Positions 1 through 9,604 of a stretch of DNA of 64,000 bases are shown here, piece by piece. The translations under genes were made by a program, and so were the position numbers. Position 1 is the first letter of the stretch. Every line of letters starts with the position of its first letter. The notes under the pieces were generated by a model. The model saw nothing but the letters and a program-made list of their open reading frames with translations, had not been told where the DNA came from and did no database searches. This DNA is from Blautia faecis (lineage in GTDB: Bacteria > Bacillota > Clostridia > Lachnospirales > Lachnospiraceae): contig NZ_JAJCIA010000010.1 in the NCBI RefSeq assembly GCF_020554845.1, positions 40,844-104,843 on the forward strand. The letters run 5' to 3'.

Positions 1-713
1 TCAACGTACAAAGTCCAAGCTCCCGCATAACAAAAATCATCTATTTTTTTCTGAAAAATATCCAATTTGAAATCAAACATTGTAGAATCAAATTTTCTCC
101 AAACAGACTCATACTCTTTTCTTGACATAGATGTCAAAAGATCTTTTTTCTCAGTCAAATCATTTCGTCCTACTGTAATTTGACATGCTGCTCCTAGTTC
201 TGATTTACAAAGATTTATAATTTCATCAATATCATCAATCAATCCATCATAAGGCATTAACTCAACAGTAAACGAACATCCCTTTTCCCACATCTTTTTC
301 ACATTTGAAAAGTATCTATCTAGCCATCCTTTTTTCTTTAACTCTGCATAGTGGAAAGAGAATTTGAATTCCAAATGCTCTAACAAATTTCTTGGAAACT
401 CAGCAATTTCATCAAATCGACTTGTCAATGTTCCATTTGTTACAACCTCTAAAAAATGTCCTTGTAATAATAATTGGTAAATATATTGCGGCATTTCTTT
501 CGGAATAAGAGTTTCTCCTCCTCCCGTTAGATTTATAATACAAGTGCCTCCTAACCTCTCTTTTGAAAGACATTTGCCAACATGCTCTGGAGTATATAAA
601 AATTTAGCTGCTCCTTTTTCATTTTCTTTCAATGCTGAAATATAACAATATTCACATTTAAGATTACAATTTTTAATTGGTACATTGATAACTAACAATC
701 TTTTAATTTCCAT
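1..713 (-). CDS. radical SAM protein, C-terminus cut by window edge
   Basis: The reading frame starts at ATG 713 and runs off position 1. Residues 16-23 are CNLKCEYC, the CxxxCxxC motif that binds the [4Fe-4S] cluster of radical SAM enzymes. A later TGGGET stretch fits the SAM-binding region of the family. About 237 residues are visible. It follows the pyruvyl transferase gene with a 2-nt gap, so it belongs to the polysaccharide operon. Radical SAM proteins in such clusters can modify a sugar or a peptide, but the substrate cannot be read here. Confidence 0.8.
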   Translation of the reverse strand, partial: MEIKRLLVINVPIKNCNLKCEYCYISALKENEKGAAKFLYTPEHVGKCLSKERLGGTCIINLTGGGETLIPKEMPQYIYQLLLQGHFLEVVTNGTLTSRFDEIAEFPRNLLEHLEFKFSFHYAELKKKGWLDRYFSNVKKMWEKGCSFTVELMPYDGLIDDIDEIINLCKSELGAACQITVGRNDLTEKKDLLTSMSRKEYESVWRKFDSTMFDFKLDIFQKKIDDFCYAGAWTLYV

Positions 714-715
714 AC

Positions 716-1765
716 TTAATCCTTTCGTATTACGTCTGCCATTTCTTCAAAATAGTTTAGCAATTTTTCTCTATCATATTTTTTATGTTCCCATATAGTT
801 GTTCTCTTTAATTTTTCAAGCACTTCACTTAACGAATTAGCTCTTACAATCATATTTGTATCATCAAGCCAATCTGCCACTCCAAAAACTTTACCAGTTT
901 TATTATTTAAAACAATGCATGGAGTCCCATTTAATACAGAAAACAGCATTGCATGTAAACGATCTGTTATAGTAATTTCTGCATTTTCAAAAGTTTCCCA
1001 CGACTTTTGCAACTCACTTATTCGCTTTCTTAAAACAACTGGCGATTTTATAACAGTACTAACTTTTCTAATATTATAATTTTGTTTTATTTTTTCATAG
1101 AAATCATCAATATTTTCTTGCTCGGATTCGCAATCCTCTCGAATACATACATTTATCACTTTCTCATATCCAGTACATTTTTCCTTTGTTATCATATTTT
1201 TCCCATACAAAACCATATCTGGTACTAAATATACATCCGAGTTTCCTGTAAATTCAAATTTTTGTTTTATAAAATTGTAAGACTTCCTTTCTCTTACAAA
1301 AATATGTAAATTACTATGTTTTTTTAATATTTCATTTGTTATTCTGTATTCCCTCTCTCCCAGTTCGTCTGAAGTATAATATACTGTTTGTGGAAGAATA
1401 ATAATTTTATTATTGGGATAGTTCTGCACAATCTCACGTATAACACATTCATTATGTATCCATAAGTTCCCCATCCATCCACCACCCGAAATTACAACTA
1501 AATCTTCAGGTGTTACTGTATTTTTTATTATTTCTTTTTGTGTATGATACATAGGCATCAATATTTCAAAATATTCATAGTCCGGGAAAAAATCCTCAAA
1601 AAAATATTGTTCTTGGATTGCGATTGCATGATCCCCCAAATTACCATGCATAGGTGTTCCAAATAAAAAAATCTTTTTATTTTTATTTGATTTTAATTTT
1701 TTTATTGCCGAACGCCATCCAGGATAAGCTACTGACAGTTTAATTTGTTCTTTTAAAATATTCAT
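716..1765 (-). CDS. polysaccharide pyruvyl transferase family protein
   Basis: The N-terminal GTPMHGNLGDHAI stretch, the SGGGWMGN loop and the C-terminal TDRLHAMLFSVLNGTPCI region are typical of the polysaccharide pyruvyl transferase family (WcaK/CsaB type), which adds ketal-linked pyruvate to surface-polysaccharide sugars from phosphoenolpyruvate. I chose the ATG at 1765 because GAGGGA lies 5 nt before it; an in-frame TTG at 1777 is also possible. The 5' end overlaps the preceding glycosyltransferase gene by 26 nt, which suggests translational coupling. Length is about 349 residues, normal for the family. Confidence 0.85.
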   Translation of the reverse strand: MNILKEQIKLSVAYPGWRSAIKKLKSNKNKKIFLFGTPMHGNLGDHAIAIQEQYFFEDFFPDYEYFEILMPMYHTQKEIIKNTVTPEDLVVISGGGWMGNLWIHNECVIREIVQNYPNNKIIILPQTVYYTSDELGEREYRITNEILKKHSNLHIFVRERKSYNFIKQKFEFTGNSDVYLVPDMVLYGKNMITKEKCTGYEKVINVCIREDCESEQENIDDFYEKIKQNYNIRKVSTVIKSPVVLRKRISELQKSWETFENAEITITDRLHAMLFSVLNGTPCIVLNNKTGKVFGVADWLDDTNMIVRANSLSEVLEKLKRTTIWEHKKYDREKLLNYFEEMADVIRKD

Positions 1766-2519
1766 TATATCCCTCAAAAAAGTATTTAAAATTATTTTCT
1801 TTTTTTAACATCAAATCTCTAAGTAAAACTAATAAACAAATAAATATATTAAAATTCTTTCCATAAATTGCCCCTTTAGCAATAATTTGTTTGTTGCTAC
1901 TACCATTTTCTTTCTTTTTATGATAAACCGTTACCTCTGGTATATAAAAGATTGCATTTTTTTCATAATTACTTAAAAGGAAATCCACTTCTTCTCCACA
2001 AACAAATTCGCTTCCCAAACCTAACCGTTCATCAAATTTTTTATTCAGCACTAAATCTTTCTTGAATGCAACTTCAATAGACGATTTTGACATGAGCTGT
2101 AATTTGTTTCTTACATACTCTTCGTTGGAAGTATAATTTTTATATGGAATATTTTTTTCCGGATCAAAAATCTGTGATAATACAATTTTAGCACATTGTC
2201 TTTTTTTAAATGCATTTACAATAATTTCAAATGCATTTGCAGGATACCAACAATCATCATCGGATAATACTACTATCTCGCCTAATGCCTGCTCTAATCC
2301 TCTATTTCTAGCTCGTGATAATCCTTTTACACTCATTTCAATTTGCTTTATATCCAAATTACTATATTTACAAATTATATCTTTTACAATTTCATGATTA
2401 TCCTGTGTTACAAATATAATTTCAAAGTCTTTATATGACTGTTTTTCCAGTGTTTCTAATAATCGTCTAATTTCCTTTTCTCTTGTTCCTAACGTAGGAA
2501 CTAATACTGATATTTTCAT
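1740..2519 (-). CDS. glycosyltransferase family 2 protein
   Basis: This is a 259-residue GT-A fold glycosyltransferase. It begins with MKISVLVPTLGTREKEI and has an acidic nucleotide-sugar and metal site (VVLSDDDCWYP, about residue 87) and a GEEVDFLL acceptor-side acid motif near residue 175. It likely transfers one sugar to the growing lipid-linked repeat unit on the cytoplasmic face. AAGGAAATAAAT precedes the ATG. It sits between another family 2 enzyme and the pyruvyl transferase in the same operon. Donor and acceptor cannot be told from sequence. Confidence 0.85.
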   Translation of the reverse strand: MKISVLVPTLGTREKEIRRLLETLEKQSYKDFEIIFVTQDNHEIVKDIICKYSNLDIKQIEMSVKGLSRARNRGLEQALGEIVVLSDDDCWYPANAFEIIVNAFKKRQCAKIVLSQIFDPEKNIPYKNYTSNEEYVRNKLQLMSKSSIEVAFKKDLVLNKKFDERLGLGSEFVCGEEVDFLLSNYEKNAIFYIPEVTVYHKKKENGSSNKQIIAKGAIYGKNFNIFICLLVLLRDLMLKKENNFKYFFEGYNEYFKRTN

Positions 2520-2529
2520 ATTTATTTCC

Positions 2530-3282
2530 TTACTTAATTTTTAGCAATTTAATCACACACCAATATGCAATATGAAAAACACTTCTAACTATACTAAGAT
2601 GTTCTATATTTCTATATAAAATCCAATGATATTTAATCACTTTGAATTTATTACTTGAAATAGAATTCTGTCTTATTCGATATTTCATAAGCACCGATTT
2701 CATACCATAAATGTACTTTTCTTTTTTTAACATTCGAAGCCACAAAGCATCATCGTTTCGTTTTCTAATATTAGGTACTTCAAATTTTCCCATCTTTTCT
2801 ACGTTGTACATAACCGTAGAATTTCCTACCGGGCAATCTAAAAGCACTCGATTATAATCAGCCTTTGGTACTGTCTTTATAATTTTATTTAATGATTTCC
2901 CATTTTCATCAATTTGTTCATACGCTGTACAAGAAAATGCAACATCATGCTTTTTCATAAATGCTAATTGCTTTTTCAATTTTTCTTCTGGCCAAATATC
3001 ATCAGAATCCAAAAAAGCCATATATTCCCCATTTGCCAATTCCATTGCTTTTGTTCTTGCAACGGCAGCTCCAGAATTATTTTCTAAACAAAAATATTTT
3101 ATTCTACTATCTTCTTTTATATATTTATCGACAATTTCTTTTGTATTGTCTGTCGAGCAATCATCAACAATAATCATTTCCCATTGCTGATACGTTTGTG
3201 CCTGAACAGATTCAATTGTTTCCCCTATAAACTTCGCACAATTATATGTCGGCGTAATAACTGATACTAATCCTTTTTCCAT
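2530..3282 (-). CDS. glycosyltransferase family 2 protein
   Basis: About 250 residues. The N-terminal LVSVITPTYNCAKFIGETI, VDDCSTDNT, and FLDSDDIWPEEKL motifs are the classic GT2 donor-binding and DxD-type signatures. I placed the start at ATG 3282, preceded by AGGGAG with a 5-nt spacer; a GTG two codons upstream is less likely. The C-terminus ends in a hydrophobic segment (HIAYWCVIKLL), perhaps for membrane association. It is the first glycosyltransferase after the priming sugar transferase, so it may add the second sugar of the repeat unit. Confidence 0.87.
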   Translation of the reverse strand: MEKGLVSVITPTYNCAKFIGETIESVQAQTYQQWEMIIVDDCSTDNTKEIVDKYIKEDSRIKYFCLENNSGAAVARTKAMELANGEYMAFLDSDDIWPEEKLKKQLAFMKKHDVAFSCTAYEQIDENGKSLNKIIKTVPKADYNRVLLDCPVGNSTVMYNVEKMGKFEVPNIRKRNDDALWLRMLKKEKYIYGMKSVLMKYRIRQNSISSNKFKVIKYHWILYRNIEHLSIVRSVFHIAYWCVIKLLKIK

Positions 3283-3291
3283 ACACACTCC

Positions 3292-3975
3292 CTACCTAAT
3301 CACTGCAAAAACTGTTTTTATCATTGTTCCTATATCATGTATAAAACTAAATTTTCTAATACTTTCAAGATTGTATTTCATCTTCTCAGGAAGAACCTTT
3401 TCTACATATACTTTGTCCACATCGTCTGCTTTATCCAATAACTCTGCTTCATCTTTATATTTTATACTCGCCTCAGATGTAACTCCCGCCGGTAATAACA
3501 ACGTAGCATACATTTCTGGTGTATACTTCTTTACATAATGCGTACTTTCCGGTCTGGTTCCTACAAGCGTCATATCGCCTAAAATAATATTTATTAACTG
3601 CGGCAATTCATCCAAACGATATTTACGAAGTTTTTCGCCTACCTTTGTAACTCTACTGTCATTGGATACGGTAACCTGGGTGCCAATTTTATCTGCATTA
3701 GCAACCATTGTTCGGAATTTAAATATTTTAAATTTTCTTCCATATTGTGTAACACGCTCCTGACGATAAAACACTCCTCCTTTAGAATCTCTTACAATCA
3801 TAATTGAAATAGTAATTAATACAGGAGAAAATGTTACGAGCATAACAGATGCAGCAAATACATCAAATCCTCTTTTTAAAGCCAAACTAATTTTTTTCTT
3901 TTTTAAACTGTCATAATATGGACGAACTTCCTCCGTCTGCATAAATTTTGGTAATTTCTCCCATTCTCGTAACAT
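3292..3975 (-). CDS. priming sugar transferase (undecaprenyl-phosphate sugar-phosphate transferase)
   Basis: This is a 227-residue bacterial sugar transferase of the short WbaP/PglC/EpsL class. It has one N-terminal hydrophobic re-entrant or membrane helix (about 37-60), then the RQERVTQYGRKFKIFKFRTM, KYRLDELPQL and GDMTLVGTRPE catalytic motifs. It starts lipid-linked assembly by moving a sugar-1-phosphate onto undecaprenyl phosphate. GGAGATACAG precedes the ATG. It is the intact member of a duplicated pair; the other copy at 7870-8334 breaks off at the GTRPE motif. Confidence 0.9.
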   Translation of the reverse strand: MLREWEKLPKFMQTEEVRPYYDSLKKKKISLALKRGFDVFAASVMLVTFSPVLITISIMIVRDSKGGVFYRQERVTQYGRKFKIFKFRTMVANADKIGTQVTVSNDSRVTKVGEKLRKYRLDELPQLINIILGDMTLVGTRPESTHYVKKYTPEMYATLLLPAGVTSEASIKYKDEAELLDKADDVDKVYVEKVLPEKMKYNLESIRKFSFIHDIGTMIKTVFAVIR

Positions 3976-4002
3976 CTGTATCTCCTATTTCTTCTATCAC
4001 AT

Positions 4003-5205
4003 TTAAATATATTCTTTCACGATTCTACTAAACTGCTCGATCACATAATCCACTTCTTCATCTGTAAGTTTTGTATGAAGCGGTAAAGTAATCTCATTTT
4101 CAAATCTCTTATATGCATTAGGATAATCTTTAATATCAAATCCCATATTTTTGTATGCAGTCATCATTGGCAACGGCTTATAATGCACATTGCAGGCAAC
4201 GCCTGATTCTGCCATTTTCACAATAATCTCATGCCTCTGCTCCAACGTAATTCCCGGAACTCTTGTTATATACAAATGACCAGATGACTGGTGGTTTTCT
4301 GTATAGTGATTTAATACCTCTATTCCGATTGGCTTAAATGCTGCATCATATTTTCCTATGATTTCTTTTCGACGTTCAAGCAAACCTTTATATCTCTTCA
4401 TCTGTGCCAGTCCGATTCCAGCTACAACATCAGTCATATTACATTTAAACCAAGGTCCAATGATGTCATACTCCCATGCCCCAAGCTGCGTTTTCGCAAG
4501 TGCATCTTTTGACTGACCATGAAGTGATAACAACTGATACTGATGATAAATTTCTTCGTTATCAATTCCATCAATATCTTTCCAAACAGCAGCACCACCT
4601 TCTGCAGTTGTAAAATTCTTAACTGCATGGAAGCTGAAATTTGAAAAATCTGCAATACTTCCAACTGGTTTCTCTTTCCAGGTTGCACCAAAAGCATGTG
4701 CTGCATCTGCCATAACAATCACTCTGCCGATGCTTTCCTGTATTTTATTTGCCGGATGGAATAAGCCTTTCTTACGTTCTACAATAGAAAAAATCCTATC
4801 ATAATCACATGGCACTCCACCGAGATCTACTGGAATAATTACTTTTGTTTTTTCAGTAATCGCATTTTCCAACTGCTCATAATCCATTTCAAGAGAATCT
4901 CTCTGAGTATCAATTAAAATAAGTTTTGCCCCTACATGGCATACTACAGACGCACTTGCAGTATATGTATACGCACATGTAATGACTTCATCGCCTTCTT
5001 TAACTCCTAATAAGCGCAAAGTCATTTCTGCACAAGCTGTCTGCGAATTAAGACAAACTGCACGATTTACTCCACATAAATCTGCAACCTCTCGCTCTAA
5101 TTCTTTTGTCTTAGGCCCAGTTGTAATCCATCCAGATCTTAATGCTTCTGACACCTGTTCAATTTCTTTTTCTGTTATATCTGGCGGTGAAAATGGAATC
5201 TTCAT
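4003..5205 (-). CDS. DegT/DnrJ/EryC1/StrS aminotransferase, copy A
   Basis: This is a 400-residue PLP-dependent sugar aminotransferase. The SFHAVKNFTTAEGG segment carries the Schiff-base lysine, and YKPLPMMTAYKN near the C-terminus is typical of UDP-4-keto-sugar aminotransferases such as PglE. It most likely aminates the 4-keto-6-deoxy sugar made by the neighbouring dehydratase. The start at 5205 is fixed by AAAGGAG 9 nt upstream; the open frame continues further 5' without a good ribosome site. It is very similar throughout to the product of 8351-9559, so the pair reflects a module duplication. Confidence 0.92.
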   Translation of the reverse strand: MKIPFSPPDITEKEIEQVSEALRSGWITTGPKTKELEREVADLCGVNRAVCLNSQTACAEMTLRLLGVKEGDEVITCAYTYTASASVVCHVGAKLILIDTQRDSLEMDYEQLENAITEKTKVIIPVDLGGVPCDYDRIFSIVERKKGLFHPANKIQESIGRVIVMADAAHAFGATWKEKPVGSIADFSNFSFHAVKNFTTAEGGAAVWKDIDGIDNEEIYHQYQLLSLHGQSKDALAKTQLGAWEYDIIGPWFKCNMTDVVAGIGLAQMKRYKGLLERRKEIIGKYDAAFKPIGIEVLNHYTENHQSSGHLYITRVPGITLEQRHEIIVKMAESGVACNVHYKPLPMMTAYKNMGFDIKDYPNAYKRFENEITLPLHTKLTDEEVDYVIEQFSRIVKEYI

Positions 5206-5239
5206 AATATTGTTTTCTCCTTTTATCTGACTGATTATT

Positions 5240-5503
5240 TTAGAAAAATCCTGGCTCAACACCCGTTCTTCCTACCTCTTCTTTTACCCAATCTGCATTC
5301 AGATCATTTTTAACTATTTCATTCTTTTTCAAATAAAGAACAATTTTGCTATCTCTTGCCTCAATAGCACTAACAATCATTTCAGCATCCAATAGATTCT
5401 CTGGAATTGCATCAACATTTGCATATTCCTGTTCGCCCTCTTCTGTTGCCAAAATAATAGAACCTTTAATTTTGTCTAATATTGATTTTGTTTCGTAATG
5501 CAT
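5240..5503 (-). CDS. small hypothetical protein in polysaccharide operon
   Basis: This is an 87-residue protein I do not recognise. The start at 5503 has AAGGA 6 nt upstream. It is acidic, has no signal or membrane segment, and contains a central NLLDAEMIVSAIEARDSK helix and a predicted strand IVLYLKKNEI. It lies between the dehydratase and aminotransferase genes of module A and has no counterpart at the same place in module B (9559-9605). It could be an accessory or carrier-like protein, but nothing in the sequence proves a function. Confidence 0.6.
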   Translation of the reverse strand: MHYETKSILDKIKGSIILATEEGEQEYANVDAIPENLLDAEMIVSAIEARDSKIVLYLKKNEIVKNDLNADWVKEEVGRTGVEPGFF

Positions 5504-5548
5504 ATGCGTCCTTCCCGTATTTTTGTAAAAATACAATCTTGTTATATT

Positions 5549-7504
5549 TTATATAGCTACTGCTTCTTCCCTTTCAGGCTCGCTCTTTTTTTGATGTACG
5601 GCAAATTCAGCAGCTCGATTAACTTCTTCCGGCTTTTTAAATGTTGGTACAGCTTTTCTTAATACTTCTCTTGCCTGTGAATCATCTCCTGTTTCACAAA
5701 CTTCTCTAAGCATATTCAGACGAGTATTAATTTCTTCCGCACTTAATGCTGAATCACGCTCAATAAATATCATACTGTTACTTGTTTTATCTAATTCTTC
5801 TGTTTTAACCAACAATTCTTCATATAACTTTTCTCCCGGTCTTAATCCGGTTTCCACAATTTCAATTCCCTATACACCAGACAATCGAATCATATTCTCT
5901 GCCAAATCCATTATTTTTACAGGCTGTCCCATATCCAATACGAAAAGCTCTCCATTATTTGCCATAGCACCACTTTGAAGTACAAGCTGTGATGCTTCTG
6001 GGATAGTCATAAAATATCGGATAATTCGCTTATCAGTAACTGTAACCGGTCCTCCATTAGCTATCTGACGTTTAAATAACGGAATAACTGAACCCGCACT
6101 ACCTAATACATTTCCAAAACGTGTCGCACTGTACTTCACTTTTCCATGCGTACTGGCACTCTGTACAATCATTTCGCACATTCTCTTGGTAGCCCCCATA
6201 ACATTCGTAGGATTAACCGCTTTGTCCGTTGACACCATCATGAAACGTTCCGCTTCATATTTTTCACAAAGTTCTACCAGATTCTGTGTTCCAAATACAT
6301 TGTTATAGATGGCTTCGATACAGTTATGTTCCATTAAAGGCACATGCTTATGTGCTGCTGCATTAATTACAATCTGTGGATGATACTTAGCAAATACACG
6401 TTCCAGTGCTTTCTTGTGTGTAATAGAACAAATTTCAATCTGAAGATTTAAAGTATTTCCATATGCAATTTTTAATTCTTGCTGAACATCGTATGCGCCA
6501 TTTTCATAAATATCCAAAATAACAATCTGTTTCGGTTGCATCTTTGCCAACTGACGACACAGCTCCGATCCAATGGAACCGCCACCACCTGTAATCAAAA
6601 CAACTTTGCCTTTGTAATATTCATTTGTATGCTCATCAGATACCACCAATGGCTTTCTGAACAGTAATTCCTCAATATCAAATTCTCTTAAATGTCGCTT
6701 TCCTCCTGCCGCATAAACAGTCGGATAATCATAAACTTTTAATTTATATCCAGCATTTTTATAGTATTCATATAATGTTTTCTTCTTTTCTGCATCCATT
6801 GACGGTATAGCAAATACAATTTCCTGTACTTCATACTCATTCAATTTTCTAAATGTTGCTTCATCTTCTGACCATACCGGTAATCCCTGAATTTCACGAC
6901 CTACTTTATTTTCATTAATATCAATAAAACATCTCGGAATGTATGCCGCTTCATCACTATTCAGAAGATCTTCCGCAAAACTTACTCCTACACGTCCAGC
7001 TCCAATTATTGCTATTTTTATTTTCTGGACTTCTTTATCATTTCCTTTCTTTACTCTACCGAATGTGTATAATAAGGAAGCTAAAAATCTCCCCTGCTTC
7101 GTTTCCTGATTGCTACATTTATATGCATATCTGTACATCATCCTTAACGCCAATGCGCCTAAGAGATTTATACTGATCAAACACAGCATTCTCGCAAATG
7201 TAATTTTCTCAACTGGAAGAACCAGTTCTAAAATCAAATAGACAAAAAATGCTATTGCATCTGTATATAACAGTCGAATATAACACTGAATACCGCCATA
7301 TCTCCAAATCTGTCCATATACATTTCCAATCAATCTAATTGAAAATACACATAACAGTGCAAGAACCATCTGTTGCAACATACCTGAAATGGAAAGTTTA
7401 TCATTTCCACCATAAAGTCCTAAAAGCAACACCGCTGATAATTCATACACAAGCAAATCATATACAACCAGCATCCATCGAACATTACGCTTCTTATATT
7501 TCAT
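5549..7504 (-). pseudogene. UDP-sugar 4,6-dehydratase (CapD/PglF type), interrupted by in-frame TAG
   Basis: The first 544 codons encode an N-terminal set of four membrane helices, a Rossmann CoA-binding-like domain (IAIIGAGRVGVSFAEDLL) and an NAD-dependent dehydratase domain (ITGGGGSIGSELCRQL, STDKAVNPTNVMGATKR). A TAG at 5870-5872 follows RLSGV. The same frame then continues with GIEIVETGLRPGEKLYEE and ends at 5549. Compared with the intact copy B, the junction is about three codons shorter as well as carrying the stop, so a small deletion probably made it. The cut removes the conserved GLRPGEK segment and C-terminus. Function is doubtful unless the stop is read through. Confidence 0.85.
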
Positions 7505-7655
7505 TTGTATTTCTCCATCCGCAGGTTTTAATCTTACTTTTCCTGCATTTTCTTTTTTGTTAAAAACTTAAATTTTCATCGTTCAATGAAGATAATTTTT
7601 CTTACTTGCTTCTCATATTCATTCTCACAATTTTTCCTTTTCATATAGTCCATTA

Positions 7656-7664
7656 CCCCCCCCC
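7656..7664 (-). repeat. G9 homopolymer tract upstream of dehydratase copy A
   Basis: Nine consecutive C on the plus strand (nine G on the coding strand), followed on the coding strand by TAA. It lies about 150 nt before the start codon at 7504. The same G9-TAA string stands before dehydratase copy B at 11699-11707. Homopolymers of this length are prone to slipped-strand length change. Confidence 0.8.
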
Positions 7665-7692
7665 AACAATTTTGGAGTCCTTAACACGACAA

Positions 7693-7735
7693 CTAGCCTG
7701 TGAATGTTCTTTTTTGAAGAGCATCCGCAGGCTAG
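7693..7735. repeat. palindrome in the junction between duplicated modules
   Basis: CTAGCCTG (7693-7700) and CAGGCTAG (7728-7735) form a perfect 8-bp stem. The inner ATGTTC/GAGCAT arms extend it with one mismatch around a T6 stretch. No U-tract follows on either strand, so it is not a standard terminator. It lies just after the small open frame at 7737-7841, in sequence foreign to both modules. Confidence 0.55.
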
Positions 7736-7736
7736 G

Positions 7737-7841
7737 TCAAACCTCCTTATCATAATTTTTCGGCTTATAGTGTGGGTCAAAATAAGCATCCAAGAAACCA
7801 TTTATTTGTACATAATTTCCTAGCTTAACCGACACAACCAT
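7737..7841 (-). CDS. possible 34-residue ORF in the module junction
   Basis: This ATG frame reads MVVSVKLGNYVQINGFLDAY and ends in YKPKNYDKEV. It has no clear ribosome binding site. It lies in the 7640-7870 stretch that replaces the lost 3' end of the truncated sugar transferase and probably derives from a mobile element. I do not recognise it; it may be the tail of a larger lost gene. Confidence 0.25.
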   Translation of the reverse strand: MVVSVKLGNYVQINGFLDAYFDPHYKPKNYDKEV

Positions 7842-7869
7842 GCAGAAAAATCATCATAACCAGATTCGA

Positions 7870-8334
7870 CTAAGCCAGCGAAACCCTTGTAAAATCAAGG
7901 TTTTTCTTGGTTGTCCCTATTATACCGCTATCTCCACTTAACACATCAAAAACCTGCGGCAACTCATCCAACCGATAATCTCGAATTTTTGCTCCCACTT
8001 TGGTGATTCTTGAATCACCACCTACTGTTACAGCAGATCCAATTTTATCAGCGTTATTAACCATAGTACGGAATTTATGTATTCTAAATTTTTTGCCATA
8101 TCTGGTCACACGCTCCTGACGATAAAAAACAGGCCCTTTTGAATCCATTTTTATCATCAATGCAATAATCAACATAGGTATAGCCAGGAGAATCAACAGG
8201 ATAACCCCCACTACAATATCAAAAATCCGTTTCAGAACCAGACTTCCTTTCTTTCGTGATAAAATATCATAATAAACTTTTACTTCATCACATTTCATAA
8301 ATTCAGGAAGGTCATCCCATTTTTTCAAAATCAT
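7870..8334 (-). pseudogene. priming sugar transferase, 3'-truncated copy B
   Basis: The first ~130 residues match copy A (membrane helix, RQERVTRYGKKFRIHKFRTM, DYRLDELPQVFDVLSGD). The conserved GTRPE motif is then replaced by GTTKKN and an unrelated tail ending RVSLA. The protein is 154 residues against 227 for copy A and lacks the C-terminal half of the catalytic domain, so it should be inactive. TTAGGAGAAACAGCTA precedes the ATG. The break coincides with unrelated sequence at 7640-7880, consistent with a recombination or insertion junction. Confidence 0.85.
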
Positions 8335-8350
8335 TAGCTGTTTCTCCTAA

Positions 8351-9559
8351 TTATTTTTCAATATAGTTCTTTACAATCTCACAATAATTTTCAATTACAT
8401 ATTCCACTTCTTCGTCGGTCAATTTAGTGTGAAGTGGCAGTGTAATTTCATTTTCAAATCTCTTATAAGCGTTTGGATAATCTTTAATATCAAACCCAAG
8501 ATTCTTGTATGCAGTCATCATTGGCAATGGCTTATAATGTACATTACATGCAATTCCTTTTTCCGCCATTTTTACAATAATCTCATGTCTCTGTTCCAAA
8601 GTAATCCCCGGAATTCTTGTAATATAAAGATGACCTGATGACTGATGTTCATCTGCATAGTGATTCAGGACTTCAATTCCTAATGGCTTAAATGCATCAT
8701 CATATCTTCCAATAATTTCTTTTCTTCTGGCAAGTAAGCCTTTATAACGCTTCATCTGTGCAAGACCAATCCCTGCAACAACATCTGTCATATTGCATTT
8801 ATACCATGGACCGACGATATCATATTCCCATGCACCAAGCTGAGTCTTAGCAAGAGCATCTTTTGACTGTCCATGAAGGGAAAGCAATTGATATTTATGA
8901 TATAATTCTTCATTATCAATTCCCTCAATATCTTTCCACGTAGCAGCTCCGCCTTCTGCAGTTGTAAAATTTTTCACTGCATGAAAACTAAAGTTACTAA
9001 AATCAGCAATACTTCCAACCTTTTTGCCATGCCACTCTGCTCCAAACGCATGAGCTGCATCAGTCATTACAATAATTCTTTCTATTGCTTTTTGAATATC
9101 GTTTGACGGATGGAACAGATGTTTCTTACTTTCAACTATAGAAAAGATTCTGTCATAATCGCATGGTACACCACCAAGATCAATAGGAATAATTACTTTA
9201 GTTTTTTCTGTAATTGCATCTGCAAGTTTCTCATAATCCATTTCAAGAGAATCTTTTTGTGTATCAATTAATACAAGCTTTGCACCTACATGGCATACTA
9301 CAGATGCACTTGCTGTATAGGTATAAGCGCAGGTAATTACTTCATCACCTTCTCCTACTCCTAAAACTCTCAGTGTCATTTCCGCACAGGCTGTCTGTGA
9401 ATTCAAACATACTGCTCTGTTGACGCCACAAAAATCAGCAACTTCACGCTCTAATTCTTTTGTTTTCGGTCCGGTAGTAATCCAACCGGAACGAAGTGCT
9501 TCTGCGACCTGTTCAACCTCTGCATCTGTAATATCTGGTGGTGAAAATGGTATTCTCAT
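8351..9559 (-). CDS. DegT/DnrJ/EryC1/StrS aminotransferase, copy B
   Basis: This is a 402-residue PLP-dependent sugar aminotransferase, close to the product of 4003-5205 over its whole length. The catalytic lysine lies in SFHAVKNFTTAEGG; the N-terminus reads MRIPFSPPDITD and the C-terminus YVIENYCEIVKNYIEK. It is intact and lies directly downstream of an intact dehydratase, so module B can supply the 4-amino sugar even though dehydratase A is interrupted. The likely substrate is a UDP-4-keto-6-deoxy-N-acetylhexosamine; this is inferred from the family and gene pair. Confidence 0.92.
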   Translation of the reverse strand: MRIPFSPPDITDAEVEQVAEALRSGWITTGPKTKELEREVADFCGVNRAVCLNSQTACAEMTLRVLGVGEGDEVITCAYTYTASASVVCHVGAKLVLIDTQKDSLEMDYEKLADAITEKTKVIIPIDLGGVPCDYDRIFSIVESKKHLFHPSNDIQKAIERIIVMTDAAHAFGAEWHGKKVGSIADFSNFSFHAVKNFTTAEGGAATWKDIEGIDNEELYHKYQLLSLHGQSKDALAKTQLGAWEYDIVGPWYKCNMTDVVAGIGLAQMKRYKGLLARRKEIIGRYDDAFKPLGIEVLNHYADEHQSSGHLYITRIPGITLEQRHEIIVKMAEKGIACNVHYKPLPMMTAYKNLGFDIKDYPNAYKRFENEITLPLHTKLTDEEVEYVIENYCEIVKNYIEK

Positions 9560-9604
9560 TGTTCTCTGCCTCTCTTTAAATTTAATAATATATGCTCAAA
9601 TAAA

